From an uncultured Alphaproteobacteria bacterium (lineage in GTDB: Bacteria > Pseudomonadota > Alphaproteobacteria > CAAGCB01 > CAG-977): DNA of 64,000 nucleotides. The stretch is taken from NCBI GenBank assembly GCA_944390195.1, contig CALXOZ010000010.1:1-64000 (forward strand), read 5' to 3'. The position numbers and the translations under genes are program-made. Below, one piece after another: positions 1-8,287 of this stretch (within the stretch, counting starts at the first letter, position 1; each line of letters begins with the position of its first letter). Under the pieces are notes generated by a model. That model had not been told where the DNA came from and did no database searches. It worked only from the letters and a program-made list of their open reading frames with translations.

Positions 1-56
1 AAAATGGATAAACCCCCGTTCAGACGTTTAGCCGATGTGTGAGAAGCCCGTAAAGG

Positions 57-86
57 GGAAACCCCCGTTTTTATACGGGGGTTTCC
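57..86. terminator. Hairpin terminator downstream of the Cys-rich gene
   Basis: An 11-bp perfect stem (GGAAACCCCCG paired with CGGGGGTTTCC) closes over an 8-nt AT-only loop. It ends 8 bases past the stop of the minus-strand Cys-rich gene. The T-run after the stem is weak in both directions, so termination efficiency is uncertain, but position and stem strength fit a terminator. Confidence 0.7.
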
Positions 87-93
87 GGTTTGT

Positions 94-1062
94 TTAGTAA
101 TCATAAGCATTAAGATCTGCGTTATTACATCTCGTCCATCCTTTACAACCGCTTCCATTGCGGCAAACAGATCTCAATCCAATGTGATCTGAATAATATC
201 CGGGAATACCATTGCTAGGCCAAACCAATCCGGCATTGTCATCGCAACATCTCGGACGGCACATGCTATCTTTGCCGATTCTATCATCTAAACGGAATTG
301 GCTTTCGCATGAAGTACATTTAACCTCTGTCGTGTTCTCGGAAACAAATTCACATGAAGAACAGCCTGCAGGACAATGTAAGCAAAGATTGCCCTTTTTA
401 ATAAAAGAGGAATTACAGGTGAAATTTTCTGTTCCGTTACATTTTGCATTTTTAGGACATGCGACACATTTTCCGTCTTTCAACAACATATCACTTTTGC
501 ATTTCGTACACTTTGTACTGTTACATTCCGCACAGTTGGAAAAAACCTGTGAACATGTCTTACAGGTACCATCCTTATTAATATAGCCCTTGTTACAAGT
601 GGCTTGCGTACATGATCCGGTTTGAGTACATTGCGTACACGAGCCGTTGGTAACTTTTATCGAAGAACAAGCTAGACATGCTCCACTTTTGTTAAAATAC
701 CCCTTGTTACAAGTGGCTTGCGTACAAGATCCTGTCGCAGAACAATTTGTGCAAATCCCGTTGCTGACGGAAATGCTGGAACAGCTTTTGCATAAACGAC
801 CGCTCAGGAAATAGTAGGTGTTGCATATGGAACATACGCCAGTGCTGTAATTACAGGTTTTACAATTGGAATCATGACATTCAAAACGGTATGATGATGA
901 ACCGTTTGCAGGTGAACTTTCTCCGAAAGAAAAAGGAGCTGAATGCCCTAATTTTCTGGCTTTTGCAATGACAAAAGCGTCATTCATATTAAAAGTGCTT
1001 TCCGCATGGCTTGCGGGGCATGTTATGGAAAGGAAAAAAAGTAAATAAAATAGAACTTTCAT
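94..1062 (-). CDS. Secreted cysteine-rich repeat protein
   Basis: The product is about 322 residues when started at the ATG at 1062, which has AAGGAG nine bases upstream; a longer reading from 1089 lacks a ribosome site. It begins with a clear signal peptide (MKVLFYLLFFLSITCPASHA) and is otherwise built of C-x2-C units spaced 8-15 residues apart, resembling furin-like or growth-factor-receptor cysteine-rich repeats. Two internal repeats share TCNKGY plus a following short block. The N-terminus after the signal (NDAFVIAKARKLG) matches the start of the paralogues at 28383-29546 and 36811-37455 (NDGFVIAKAVKLG). It is probably exported and disulfide-stabilised, or surface exposed; its function is unknown. 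The upstream promoter resembles that of the paralogues but has a shorter G tract. Confidence 0.85.
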   Translation of the reverse strand: MKVLFYLLFFLSITCPASHAESTFNMNDAFVIAKARKLGHSAPFSFGESSPANGSSSYRFECHDSNCKTCNYSTGVCSICNTYYFLSGRLCKSCSSISVSNGICTNCSATGSCTQATCNKGYFNKSGACLACSSIKVTNGSCTQCTQTGSCTQATCNKGYINKDGTCKTCSQVFSNCAECNSTKCTKCKSDMLLKDGKCVACPKNAKCNGTENFTCNSSFIKKGNLCLHCPAGCSSCEFVSENTTEVKCTSCESQFRLDDRIGKDSMCRPRCCDDNAGLVWPSNGIPGYYSDHIGLRSVCRNGSGCKGWTRCNNADLNAYDY

Positions 1063-1135
1063 GACAAAAATCTCCTTACAGATTTTCAAGATAGACCCCT
1101 TAATTTTTAACTTAATTCAAAAGTTTGTCTTCAAG

Positions 1136-1165
1136 TATATGGATAGGGGGGTATATTTGTAATAA
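1136..1165 (-). promoter_or_regulatory. Putative promoter with a G6/C6 tract in the spacer
   Basis: On the coding strand a TTATTA hexamer (1160-1165) is followed after 18 bases by CATATA (1136-1141), and six consecutive C residues lie in the spacer. The element aligns base for base with the promoters at 29622-29652 and 37531-37561, where the C tract is twelve long. It lies about 75 bases upstream of the start codon. The assignment as -35 and -10 is inferred from the alignment; no transcript start is known. Confidence 0.5.
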
Positions 1166-1214
1166 AAATGTAACAATAATGGGCGCTATTTGGAAAAAGT
1201 GGGGCGATAATATT

Positions 1215-2066
1215 TCAAACGTCTTTAAACATAGCAATGGCGTTTTGTTTTTGTATGGGGTCTGAAACAACAATTCCCCCCATGTTGAATCCGTCTTTGT
1301 TAGTATAACGGTGTTGCAATTCTCTCAATCTGTGCCCGTAACGGCTTCGTAACTCCAGAGCGGCGGGTTGAACATGGACATTGTTAATGACCTGCGAACA
1401 ATAGACATAGCTTGCAATCGGAAACAACAAAGCCGAACAAAGAATATCGCATAATTGCAATCCGGCAAGGTTGTTGCTGTGTCCGAAACACGGCATTTCA
1501 ACGATATTTTGATATAATGGATACAGATATCTGAATTTTTGAGTGAAAACCGAATGGGATAAATTAATGTTTTTGATATAATCCCTGCTGTCGGCAATCA
1601 CAATACCGTAGTCGCATTCTTGTTGCAGATAATTGTCAAAATAAGTGTAAATGCTTTGAATCGATGATGTGTAAACGGCTTTCCCGTTAAAGGGTTTTCC
1701 TGGAATTTTTACCCAGATGCGTCCTACAATACGGATATCATATTTATAAAACAAATCAATGATCCTGTCTAGGAAACCAATGGCGTGGCGTTTGATGCGC
1801 CTGCCAGCTCGCATGGCGTTGCGGCGTAAATCGGCTCCTTTTATTTCAGGAATGATACGGTCTAAAAACTTGTCTGTCGGGTAATTCAATCCCGGATAAT
1901 AACGATATTTCAATTTAATGAAGTCATGTGTTAATTCATACAGGCTTTCATGGTCAATGAAAATGCCGCCAATTGCCAAAACAGGCTGATGGTTGCCGTC
2001 CGGATCCGAGCGCAAAGGAAGAGTACCTAAATCACCGGATTCGTCGATATAACAAATCTTGACCAA
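1215..2066 (-). CDS. DUF3800 domain protein
   Basis: The 283-residue protein opens with VKICYIDESGD, the acidic N-terminal motif typical of the DUF3800 family (PF12686), followed by an AIGGIFI strand and, near residue 205, the GLQLCDILC segment that forms the second conserved acidic site. The family has an RNase H-like fold and occurs often in mobile or defence contexts, but no enzymatic role is firmly established. The start is a TTG, supported by a strong GGAGGGG ribosome site five bases upstream. It stands alone between the Cys-rich gene and a divergent plus-strand gene, with an 11-bp inverted repeat just upstream. Confidence 0.8.
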   Translation of the reverse strand: MVKICYIDESGDLGTLPLRSDPDGNHQPVLAIGGIFIDHESLYELTHDFIKLKYRYYPGLNYPTDKFLDRIIPEIKGADLRRNAMRAGRRIKRHAIGFLDRIIDLFYKYDIRIVGRIWVKIPGKPFNGKAVYTSSIQSIYTYFDNYLQQECDYGIVIADSRDYIKNINLSHSVFTQKFRYLYPLYQNIVEMPCFGHSNNLAGLQLCDILCSALLFPIASYVYCSQVINNVHVQPAALELRSRYGHRLRELQHRYTNKDGFNMGGIVVSDPIQKQNAIAMFKDV

Positions 2067-2085
2067 AATATCCCCTCCGATACAG

Positions 2086-2111
2086 CTAAGGTCACCGAAT
2101 GGTGACCTTAG
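2086..2111. promoter_or_regulatory. Perfect 11-bp inverted repeat upstream of the DUF3800 gene
   Basis: CTAAGGTCACC and GGTGACCTTAG flank a GAAT loop. The repeat ends 20 bases before the start codon, directly upstream of its ribosome site. There is no T-run toward the gene. It could be an operator for a dimeric repressor or an mRNA hairpin stabilising the leader; the sequence alone does not decide. Confidence 0.5.
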
Positions 2112-2178
2112 GATTTTACAGCCTTTTTAAGGACAGTTTAAAAATAATACTTGATCATTATATGAAATTAGGGCTTTA

Positions 2179-2574
2179 ATGTCAAGTAAGAGTTCTATTA
2201 ATATAATATTCATTATGTCTATAGCTCCTTTGAACAGGCAATGGAAAGTTGATTTTATTTTGGACGGGGAACGTGACGTCCCGTTGGCGTTGTTACATTT
2301 TGCCAATGACTTTTTTCCTTTAAAGGGAACGGATTTTATCCATCGCCGTCTGGCTATACATGAAGCCGTCAATAATGCTTTGTTTTATGGAAAAAAACCG
2401 ACTTTGACGGCTTGGGGAAAACGAAAATTCCTATATGTCAATATTTGTCAGGAAAATGAAATCAGTTGGCCGAAAAAATTAACTCCGTATCAAGGGATTG
2501 TGTTAATACAACGTTATGCAAAAAAAATAAAATTATCTCCTGATAAAAAAAAATTACATTTATTTTTCTATTAA
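2179..2574 (+). CDS. RsbW-like ATPase-fold protein, degenerate
   Basis: The small protein is 131 residues, or 119 from the ATG at 2215, whose product begins MSIAPLNRQWKV. It carries the sequence IHEAVNNALFYG, which matches the N-box of HATPase_c_2 anti-sigma regulatory kinases, and a C-terminal stretch (YQGIVLIQRYAKKIKL) resembling the segment after the family's glycine box. The DxGxG motif itself is not recognisable, so nucleotide binding may be lost or altered. There is no partner gene (anti-anti-sigma factor or phosphatase) next to it. It may be a divergent regulator or a decaying relic; confidence in the fold is moderate. Confidence 0.5.
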   Translation: MSSKSSINIIFIMSIAPLNRQWKVDFILDGERDVPLALLHFANDFFPLKGTDFIHRRLAIHEAVNNALFYGKKPTLTAWGKRKFLYVNICQENEISWPKKLTPYQGIVLIQRYAKKIKLSPDKKKLHLFFY

Positions 2575-2608
2575 AATATTTTTCAGTTTTTGTTGCTAAT
2601 ATTCCTGC

Positions 2609-3334
2609 ATGGATTCTCATCAGCATTATTTAAAAACTTTTTTTGCAACGAAACCTTTCCCGTGTGATTATTTTCCGGATCGCATGGAATCAAAAACGGC
2701 AGTTGATTTAACGGGAGCTCATGCACAATGGTGGGCGAATATTTTATCCCGATCCGGTTTCAGACGTTCTCATCGTGTCTGCTACATACCGTCTTGTCCT
2801 GATTGCAAAGCTTGCGTTTCCGTGCGTATAAACGTTGATTTCTTTTCCGCCAGCAAAAAAATGAAAAAAATAATGCGCCAAAACCAAGAAATGCATATTA
2901 CCTTTTTGCCTAATATAGCAACAATCGAGCAATATGATTTATTTAAAACATATCTTTGTGTCCGGCATACGAACAGTGAAATGGCAAAAATGTCATTTGA
3001 GGAATATCGCGCCATGATAGAAGATTGCCCGGTAGACAGTTGTTTGTTGGAAATACGGATGCCGCAGACAGCTCGATTGGTTGCAGTGATGTTGGTTGAT
3101 ATTTTGGATGACGGATTGTCTGCCGTATACAGTTTTTTCGATCCCCATATCAAGGGGACAAGTCTTGGTACATATATGATATTGAAATTGATTGAAAAAA
3201 CGAAAGAGCAAAAAAAAGCGTATGTGTATTTAGGGTATTTGATTAAGGAGTTGTCGAATATGTCATACAAGCAACGCTTTTCAGGGCTGGAGTATTATCA
3301 AGAAGGAAAGTGGTGTCGTTCATTCACCGGTTAA
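2609..3334 (+). CDS. bpt: Aspartate/glutamate leucyltransferase (arginyltransferase-like)
   Basis: The enzyme transfers leucine from Leu-tRNA to N-terminal Asp or Glu of proteins, feeding them to ClpS-ClpAP in the bacterial N-degron pathway. The 241-residue product has the N-terminal domain with CDYFPDRMES and the Cys cluster YIPSCPDCKACVSVRI near residues 59-74, then the GNAT-like C-terminal domain (FEEYRAMIEDCPVDS, VYSFFDPHIKGTSLGTYMIL, VYLGYLI). Length and motif order match the alphaproteobacterial Bpt/Ate family. The following gene yjbQ is convergent and overlaps its last 15 bases. Whether the substrate is leucine or arginine cannot be read from sequence with certainty. Confidence 0.9.
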   Translation: MDSHQHYLKTFFATKPFPCDYFPDRMESKTAVDLTGAHAQWWANILSRSGFRRSHRVCYIPSCPDCKACVSVRINVDFFSASKKMKKIMRQNQEMHITFLPNIATIEQYDLFKTYLCVRHTNSEMAKMSFEEYRAMIEDCPVDSCLLEIRMPQTARLVAVMLVDILDDGLSAVYSFFDPHIKGTSLGTYMILKLIEKTKEQKKAYVYLGYLIKELSNMSYKQRFSGLEYYQEGKWCRSFTG

Positions 3335-3739
3335 GTGTAAGACGATATGACGGATATGCGCACGATTGCGATGTTCACATACATAAACGGCTTGCCATGT
3401 TCCTAAACAAGCTTGAGCGTTTGACACGGGGATTGACAGAGACACATTCGTCAGAACAGTTCTGATATGCGCTGGCATATCGTCCTTGCCTTCATAAGAA
3501 TGAGCGTAAAGAGAGCTGTCCTGAGGCGCGATTTTTTCAAAAAAATTTATCAAATCCGTCAAAACATCAGGATCTGTATTTTCCTGTATGGTCAGGCTGG
3601 CGGAAGTGTGTTTAATGAAAACCGTCAACAATCCGGTTTTTATACCCGAATTTTGGACGCAACGTTGAATTGCCGGTGTGATATTCACAAACCCGAAAGC
3701 TGAAGTTTCAACATCCAATGTAAATTGTTTTTGTATCAT
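3320..3739 (-). CDS. yjbQ: YjbQ family protein (UPF0047)
   Basis: The 139-residue protein shows the full YjbQ/UPF0047 pattern: TGLLTVFIKHTSASLTIQEN in the first half, HSYEGKDDMPAHIRTVL in the middle and LGTWQAVYVCEHRN near the end, with the conserved histidines of the putative metal site. Members have been reported to have low-level thiamin phosphate synthase activity when overproduced, but the physiological role is not settled. It overlaps the upstream small gene by four bases, so the two are probably one transcript. It ends convergently with bpt. Confidence 0.9.
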   Translation of the reverse strand: MIQKQFTLDVETSAFGFVNITPAIQRCVQNSGIKTGLLTVFIKHTSASLTIQENTDPDVLTDLINFFEKIAPQDSSLYAHSYEGKDDMPAHIRTVLTNVSLSIPVSNAQACLGTWQAVYVCEHRNRAHIRHIVLHLTGE

Positions 3740-4113
3740 TTGTATAAGTCTCTTTCGTCAAGCGACTGAGCATCTTCTTTATCTAAAAGCGGTTTGATGG
3801 CGGCAGGATCAACAGGAATGCTTTTAACACGTCGGCATACAGCCATATATTCTCTGACGACGGTGTAATTTTGCGCTTCGGCAATCAGAACTTGTTTTGC
3901 TTGTAAAAGGTAGGGGCGGACTTCGGGATGGATGAAGTCTAATAAAACGGAAGATTCAGGGGTTCGGTATAATAAAGCATGTTCTCCACCATCGTAAATT
4001 AAAACGGCGGATGTCGGTTCTGGTTCCCTAGCATGCATGGAAATCATAATATCTCCGTTTTTATTCAGATGGACTTCATAAAATGATTCTTGTTGTACTG
4101 TTTTTTTGGCCAC
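3736..4113 (-). CDS. Conserved hypothetical protein, 125 residues
   Basis: I do not recognise this family. The product has no signal peptide or membrane segment. The first half is predicted beta-rich (FYEVHLNKNGDIMISMHAREP, TSAVLIYDGGEHALLYR) and the second half helical, ending in a charged tail. Coupling to yjbQ is tight (four-base overlap of stop and start). The start ATG at 4113 is preceded by AAAGGAGATTATAACGTG, a good ribosome site. The real coding case is supported by overlap and spacing, not by homology. Confidence 0.7.
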   Translation of the reverse strand: MAKKTVQQESFYEVHLNKNGDIMISMHAREPEPTSAVLIYDGGEHALLYRTPESSVLLDFIHPEVRPYLLQAKQVLIAEAQNYTVVREYMAVCRRVKSIPVDPAAIKPLLDKEDAQSLDERDLYK

Positions 4114-4198
4114 GTTATAATCTCCTTTAAATTTTTAAAGTATAACTTTTTTAAGATTTTACTGCAAGACAACTTCACCTTTTCTTTGGAGGTTTGAA

Positions 4199-4750
4199 AT
4201 GCATCCATGGCATGATGTCGAGTTGGCCGGAAATGTACCGCAGCTTGTTCCGGCCGTAATTGAGGTTCCGAAAGGATCGAAATATAAATATGAATTAGAT
4301 AAACCGAGTGGTTTGATCCGTGTGGATCGTGTTTTGTTTTCAAGTGTCCATTATCCGGCGAATTATGGTTTGATCCCCAGAACATACTGTGAGGATCACG
4401 ATCCGTTGGATATTCTTGTGTTAGGACAGGAATCCGTTTATCCTTTAACAATCATGACCGCCCGTCCGATCGGTGTGATGAAAATGATCGATCAAGGTGA
4501 AGCTGACGATAAAATCATAGCTGTTCATGCTGATGATCCGGAGTATGCTCATTATTCGTCCATTGATGAGTTGCCACCTCATCGCATGGTTGAGGTTCAG
4601 CGTTTTTTTGAAGATTACAAGAAACTGGAAAATAAGACGGTTGTTGTTGAAGGCTTTTTAGGTCAAGACGAGGCTTTTAAGATCATTATGGCAGCCGTTG
4701 CCGAATATGAAAAAGTCAAAGAAACTTTGACCGGTTATATAAGGCGTTGA
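4199..4750 (+). CDS. ppa: Inorganic pyrophosphatase, family I
   Basis: It hydrolyses pyrophosphate to phosphate in the cytoplasm, pulling biosynthetic reactions forward. The 183-residue product has the family I signature [11 protein letters not shown] at residues 65-75 with the metal-binding aspartates, [16 protein letters not shown] at 31-46, [10 protein letters not shown] at 51-60 and [14 protein letters not shown] near 96-109. Length matches bacterial PPases. A strong GGAGG lies six bases before the ATG. It is transcribed alone, divergently from the yjbQ pair. Confidence 0.96.
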   Translation: MHPWHDVELAGNVPQLVPAVIEVPKGSKYKYELDKPSGLIRVDRVLFSSVHYPANYGLIPRTYCEDHDPLDILVLGQESVYPLTIMTARPIGVMKMIDQGEADDKIIAVHADDPEYAHYSSIDELPPHRMVEVQRFFEDYKKLENKTVVVEGFLGQDEAFKIIMAAVAEYEKVKETLTGYIRR

Positions 4751-5351
4751 CATTTCAAATATTGGTATCTTTTCAATGAGATTACCGTACAAAAATGTCT
4801 GATGTTTTTGATCGGTCGTTATTTGGATCGCCTCGGATTAAGGCTTATGGCGTTTAAGTGCCTTTCGTATATATAGTTTTTTTGTGTCCTTGTACGGAAA
4901 AACGGGATACGAAAAAAATATTGGCGCATGAGTGATTTTTTTTAATGGAGGTGTATGATCTTGATTAAAAAAAACGGGAAAGTTTTATAGAGAATTTTTT
5001 GCTGTTTATATGCAAAACAAATAGGGCTTGAATTTTACCGATATATAAAAAAAGCGTTTGAAAAGCATAGCGCATTGATTCCGTATGATAAGGACATTTA
5101 GATTTTTTGGCAAATTGAGCGTTATCGTTTGTATCGCTGATGTCGTAACTTATATCCGCTTAAAACCGGCATACTGGATGCGGCAAGTTGCTATTACAAA
5201 TAAAGTTTGTCGTTTTTCATTACGAAAATATATAAAAATTTCCTGAAAGTTCAAATCGGAATAGGCGTTGGAAAAGTCGTTTTTTTAATCATTAATAGAA
5301 GGATGAAACAAAAGATGTCTTTTGTATGGAACTGGATCAGGTGTGATTTTT
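4751..5351. other. Gene-free interval of about 600 bases
   Basis: This AT-rich stretch lies between ppa and the convergent GH114-like gene. I see no open frame with a plausible protein, no tRNA, and no clear hairpin followed by a T-run. It contains several short A- and T-runs only. Confidence 0.6.
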
Positions 5352-6455
5352 TCAATTGATGGGAATAAGATTTTCATACGTTTTATATGTATCAACTCCC
5401 GTTAAAATAATTCCGTCAAATCCTAAATCCATAATGCTTTTAAAATAGATTCCAACGATGCGTTGCCAATTGTCGTTCCAATAATCGACCGTAATGGTAT
5501 CAGGATGAGTGTCCGAAGGGAACCTGAGCCATTCCGGTGGAGAAGATTCCCATTTTTTTTCAAAATACAATCTTGTTTTTTCGGCGCCCCCTACATTTAA
5601 AACGGCAAAGACTAATCGGACGGCTCCGGTCTTTTTCGTTTTAAGCTTTCGGATTTCCTCCGCAGTCAAAGGAATGTTAGATTTAAAAAAAGGATCGATT
5701 ATCAACAAATCGAAATTTGTATCACTTAAAGTTTTCAACCATGAATCCTTATTTGTAAAAAGGGTCGTATCGGTTATAAACAATCCATTTTTCACCTTTT
5801 GAAGGGAAATGATGTTTTCGGAATTTTCCGCATAAGGGATGGTTGTCGCCAAAACGGCATTGAATTTTTGTGCGGGATCCATATCGAAGTAAGCCGAAGT
5901 CTGTTTTTCTTCCAGAACGGGAGAGGTCTTTTGTTGTCCGGAGTCATTTAAACACTGTTTAATTTCGATTAACGATAATTTGCGTCCTTTAACTGATTTT
6001 TCCGTACTCCGGAACAATTTCCCCGATGCGCCGGAACAAATCAGATGATCAATCATCAGGCCGTCAATGGCATTGATGTATTCCGTCATGACGGTGCCAG
6101 TAGGAACCGGAGGATGTGCAACGAACAAATGCAAAGGGGGTTTTCCGTTTTCATTTCCGGCTTTTTTCATTTCTGCGCGATGCAAATCGTCCAAATCGTT
6201 TTCCCATTGTCCGCGTGTTAAAAGTTCTTGTCCGTTTTGAACAACCAAGTGAAAATCAGGGCGGTATTTTTTTGCGAAGCTGCTTAAAGTAATGATCATT
6301 TCCCGCATTAAATCCCGATAATTCGGGATATAGGCGTTTTCAACGATAAGGCGTTCTTTCAAAAGCGAAGGTGTTTGATCGGATACAGCGGTTGTTACGG
6401 ATAATAATAAGGTCAAAATTCCGCCGAAGATATAAAAATGCGCTTTTTTGACCAT
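5352..6455 (-). CDS. GH114-like (TM1410 family) exported protein
   Basis: The 367-residue protein begins with a signal peptide or N-terminal anchor (MVKKAHFYIFGGILTLLLSVTTAVS). The body resembles the endo-alpha-1,4-polygalactosaminidase / TM1410 family (GH114): VVQNGQELL near residue 70, DGLMIDHLICSG near 130, FDLLIIDPFF near 250 and the terminal GFDGIILTGVDTYKTYE block with the conserved aspartates. Such proteins adopt a TIM barrel and act on galactosaminoglycans or as exported barrels of unknown substrate. It sits alone, divergent from the ELM1 operon. The family call is fairly good; the substrate is not deducible. Confidence 0.7.
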   Translation of the reverse strand: MVKKAHFYIFGGILTLLLSVTTAVSDQTPSLLKERLIVENAYIPNYRDLMREMIITLSSFAKKYRPDFHLVVQNGQELLTRGQWENDLDDLHRAEMKKAGNENGKPPLHLFVAHPPVPTGTVMTEYINAIDGLMIDHLICSGASGKLFRSTEKSVKGRKLSLIEIKQCLNDSGQQKTSPVLEEKQTSAYFDMDPAQKFNAVLATTIPYAENSENIISLQKVKNGLFITDTTLFTNKDSWLKTLSDTNFDLLIIDPFFKSNIPLTAEEIRKLKTKKTGAVRLVFAVLNVGGAEKTRLYFEKKWESSPPEWLRFPSDTHPDTITVDYWNDNWQRIVGIYFKSIMDLGFDGIILTGVDTYKTYENLIPIN

Positions 6456-6543
6456 GAAATAACTTTCTTGATGTTTTTTTAAAAAGATTTTAGGTATTCT
6501 ATAAAAAATTCATTTGAAATTTATTAAGATAAAGAAGGAAAAA

Positions 6544-7524
6544 GTGACAAATAAAACAGTTTGGGTTCTGGCAGACAATCGAGCCGGAAATACCGCTCAG
6601 GCTTTAGGCGTGGCAGAAGCTTTGGGGGCGACGATAGAAACAAAAAAAGTCAATTATACAAAAGCGGTGGTTTTGCCCAATATATTAAGGGGGGCGTCAA
6701 CACTTGGAATAACGGAACAGACGCTACAGGAAATAAAAGAACCGTTTCCGGATGTGGCTATTGCAGCAGGCAGACGGGCGGCTCCCTTGTTGCGTTATAT
6801 AAAGAAACAGTCGGGAGGGAAGACGAAGATCGTGCAGATTATGTTTCCCGGCTATTTCGGGTTATCCGACTTTGATCTGGTTGTTTTGCCAAATCATGAC
6901 GGTTGCCGGTTGGTGCGACCGAATATCATGCGTATTACAGGGGCGCCACACAGGATTACAACGCAACGTTTGGCTGCCGAAAAGGAAAAATGGGAAAAAG
7001 TTTTTGAAGGTATGCCATCTGCGCGTATAGCCGTTATTGTCGGCGGAGCGACAAAAGACAAGCCTTTCACCGCGGAAATGGCAAAAGATCTGGCGCAACG
7101 CTGTATCGCTTTGCAACGTAATGCCGGCGGCGGTTCTTTTTTAGTAACAACGTCCAGACGCACAGGGGAACAGCAAGAAAAAATCATTCGGGAAGCTTTG
7201 CCGGAACCGAAGTTCTTTTACGGTTGGGGTAACAAGGAAATAGAAAATCCCTACTTTGGTTTTTTGGCGTTGGCGGATTATATTGTTGTAACAGGTGATT
7301 CCGTGTCAATGTGTTCTGAAGCCTGTGCCGCGGAAGCTCCGGTGTACATATACGCTCCACAAGGCACGGTCGGTAAGAAACACGCCTTGTTACATCAGGA
7401 GTTATATCAGAAAGGATATGCTTGCTCGCTGGATGAAAATCCGGTTGTAATGCAAAAAACGGAACATAAGAAATTAAATCCGGCTTGGGATATCGCTGAA
7501 AAAATTAAAGAGATGATAAAATAA
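6544..7524 (+). CDS. ELM1 family protein (glycosyltransferase-B-like fold)
   Basis: This family, named for a plant mitochondrial fission factor, is common in Alphaproteobacteria; the bacterial role is unknown but the fold is like GT-B glycosyltransferases. Diagnostic sequence includes VWVLADNRAGNTAQALGVAE at the N-terminus, AAGRRAAPLL, LVVLPNHD, ITGAPHRI and, near residue 250, DYIVVTGDSVSMCSEACA. I start it at GTG 6544, which has GAAGGAA four bases upstream; an in-frame TTG at 6514 has none. It opens a plus-strand operon through fliN: the next gene starts two bases after this stop. Confidence 0.85.
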   Translation: MTNKTVWVLADNRAGNTAQALGVAEALGATIETKKVNYTKAVVLPNILRGASTLGITEQTLQEIKEPFPDVAIAAGRRAAPLLRYIKKQSGGKTKIVQIMFPGYFGLSDFDLVVLPNHDGCRLVRPNIMRITGAPHRITTQRLAAEKEKWEKVFEGMPSARIAVIVGGATKDKPFTAEMAKDLAQRCIALQRNAGGGSFLVTTSRRTGEQQEKIIREALPEPKFFYGWGNKEIENPYFGFLALADYIVVTGDSVSMCSEACAAEAPVYIYAPQGTVGKKHALLHQELYQKGYACSLDENPVVMQKTEHKKLNPAWDIAEKIKEMIK

Positions 7525-7525
7525 A

Positions 7526-8287
7526 ATGGTTTCATTTTGCGCAGATATAGATCGTTTGTTTACGGAAGCCCCTTTTTTGCAACGTTTCCGCTTGGCGCGC
7601 GAAAACGGGTTTTCTTCAGTTGAATTTTCTTATCCTGAAAATGTCGATTTGGGATGCTTGGGCGATGCCGCGGCGTATAAAGGATTGAAGGTTTCTTTGA
7701 TTTCAATGCCTTTAAATCAAGCGGCTTTGGCTTTCGAAAAAAAAGAAAAACAAAATTTTTTAAACGCCTTTGACGTGTTGCTGGAACGAGCAGACTTTTT
7801 GGAATGTAAAAAGATTTTCATTCCCGGAAAAATCGTTTTGCAAAAGGATTTTGATGCATTGCGCCTTTCTTTCGTATCCGCTTTGCACGCGATCGCGCCC
7901 CGAGCCCGTCAATCGGGTGTCAAGATTTTGTTGGGCTTTAAAAATCCAACGGAAAATCCCGATTTTTATCCTGCTTCGACATTGGAAGTTTTGGAATTGT
8001 TGGACGAATTAAACGATGATCGGGTTTTTGCTTATTTGTTTGAAGTATATCATGCGCAAATGTGCGAAGGCGGCATCAGTAATACGATAGAAGCTTTGAT
8101 TTCTTTAATCGCCCATGTCCGTATTGCCGGAGTTCCTAACGCGGCGGAACCAGATAGCGGTGAAATAGATTATAGTTATGTGTTGTCTTTGTTGGAAACG
8201 CAGGGATATCAAGGGCATGTCAGCTGTTCTTATACGCCGCGCCTTGAAACGCTCCAAGGCTTGAAGTGGATGACAAGGTATGTATGA
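7526..8287 (+). CDS. Hydroxypyruvate isomerase family protein
   Basis: The 253-residue protein belongs to the Hyi/xylose-isomerase-like TIM-barrel family: RLARENGFSSVEFSYPENVD near the N-terminus, the helix-strand repeats KIFIPG and KILLGFKNP, VYHAQMCEGGI near residue 180 and HVRIAGVPNAAEPDSGEIDY near 195-215, the typical C-terminal metal-site region. Members isomerise hydroxypyruvate and tartronate semialdehyde or act on related sugars. Its stop overlaps the next gene by eight bases, so translational coupling is likely. The exact substrate is not clear. Confidence 0.8.
   Translation: MVSFCADIDRLFTEAPFLQRFRLARENGFSSVEFSYPENVDLGCLGDAAAYKGLKVSLISMPLNQAALAFEKKEKQNFLNAFDVLLERADFLECKKIFIPGKIVLQKDFDALRLSFVSALHAIAPRARQSGVKILLGFKNPTENPDFYPASTLEVLELLDELNDDRVFAYLFEVYHAQMCEGGISNTIEALISLIAHVRIAGVPNAAEPDSGEIDYSYVLSLLETQGYQGHVSCSYTPRLETLQGLKWMTRYV

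Noticed and set aside
2782-3270. A 162-codon minus-strand frame opposite bpt
   Set aside because: It is a shadow of the strongly supported bpt coding frame.
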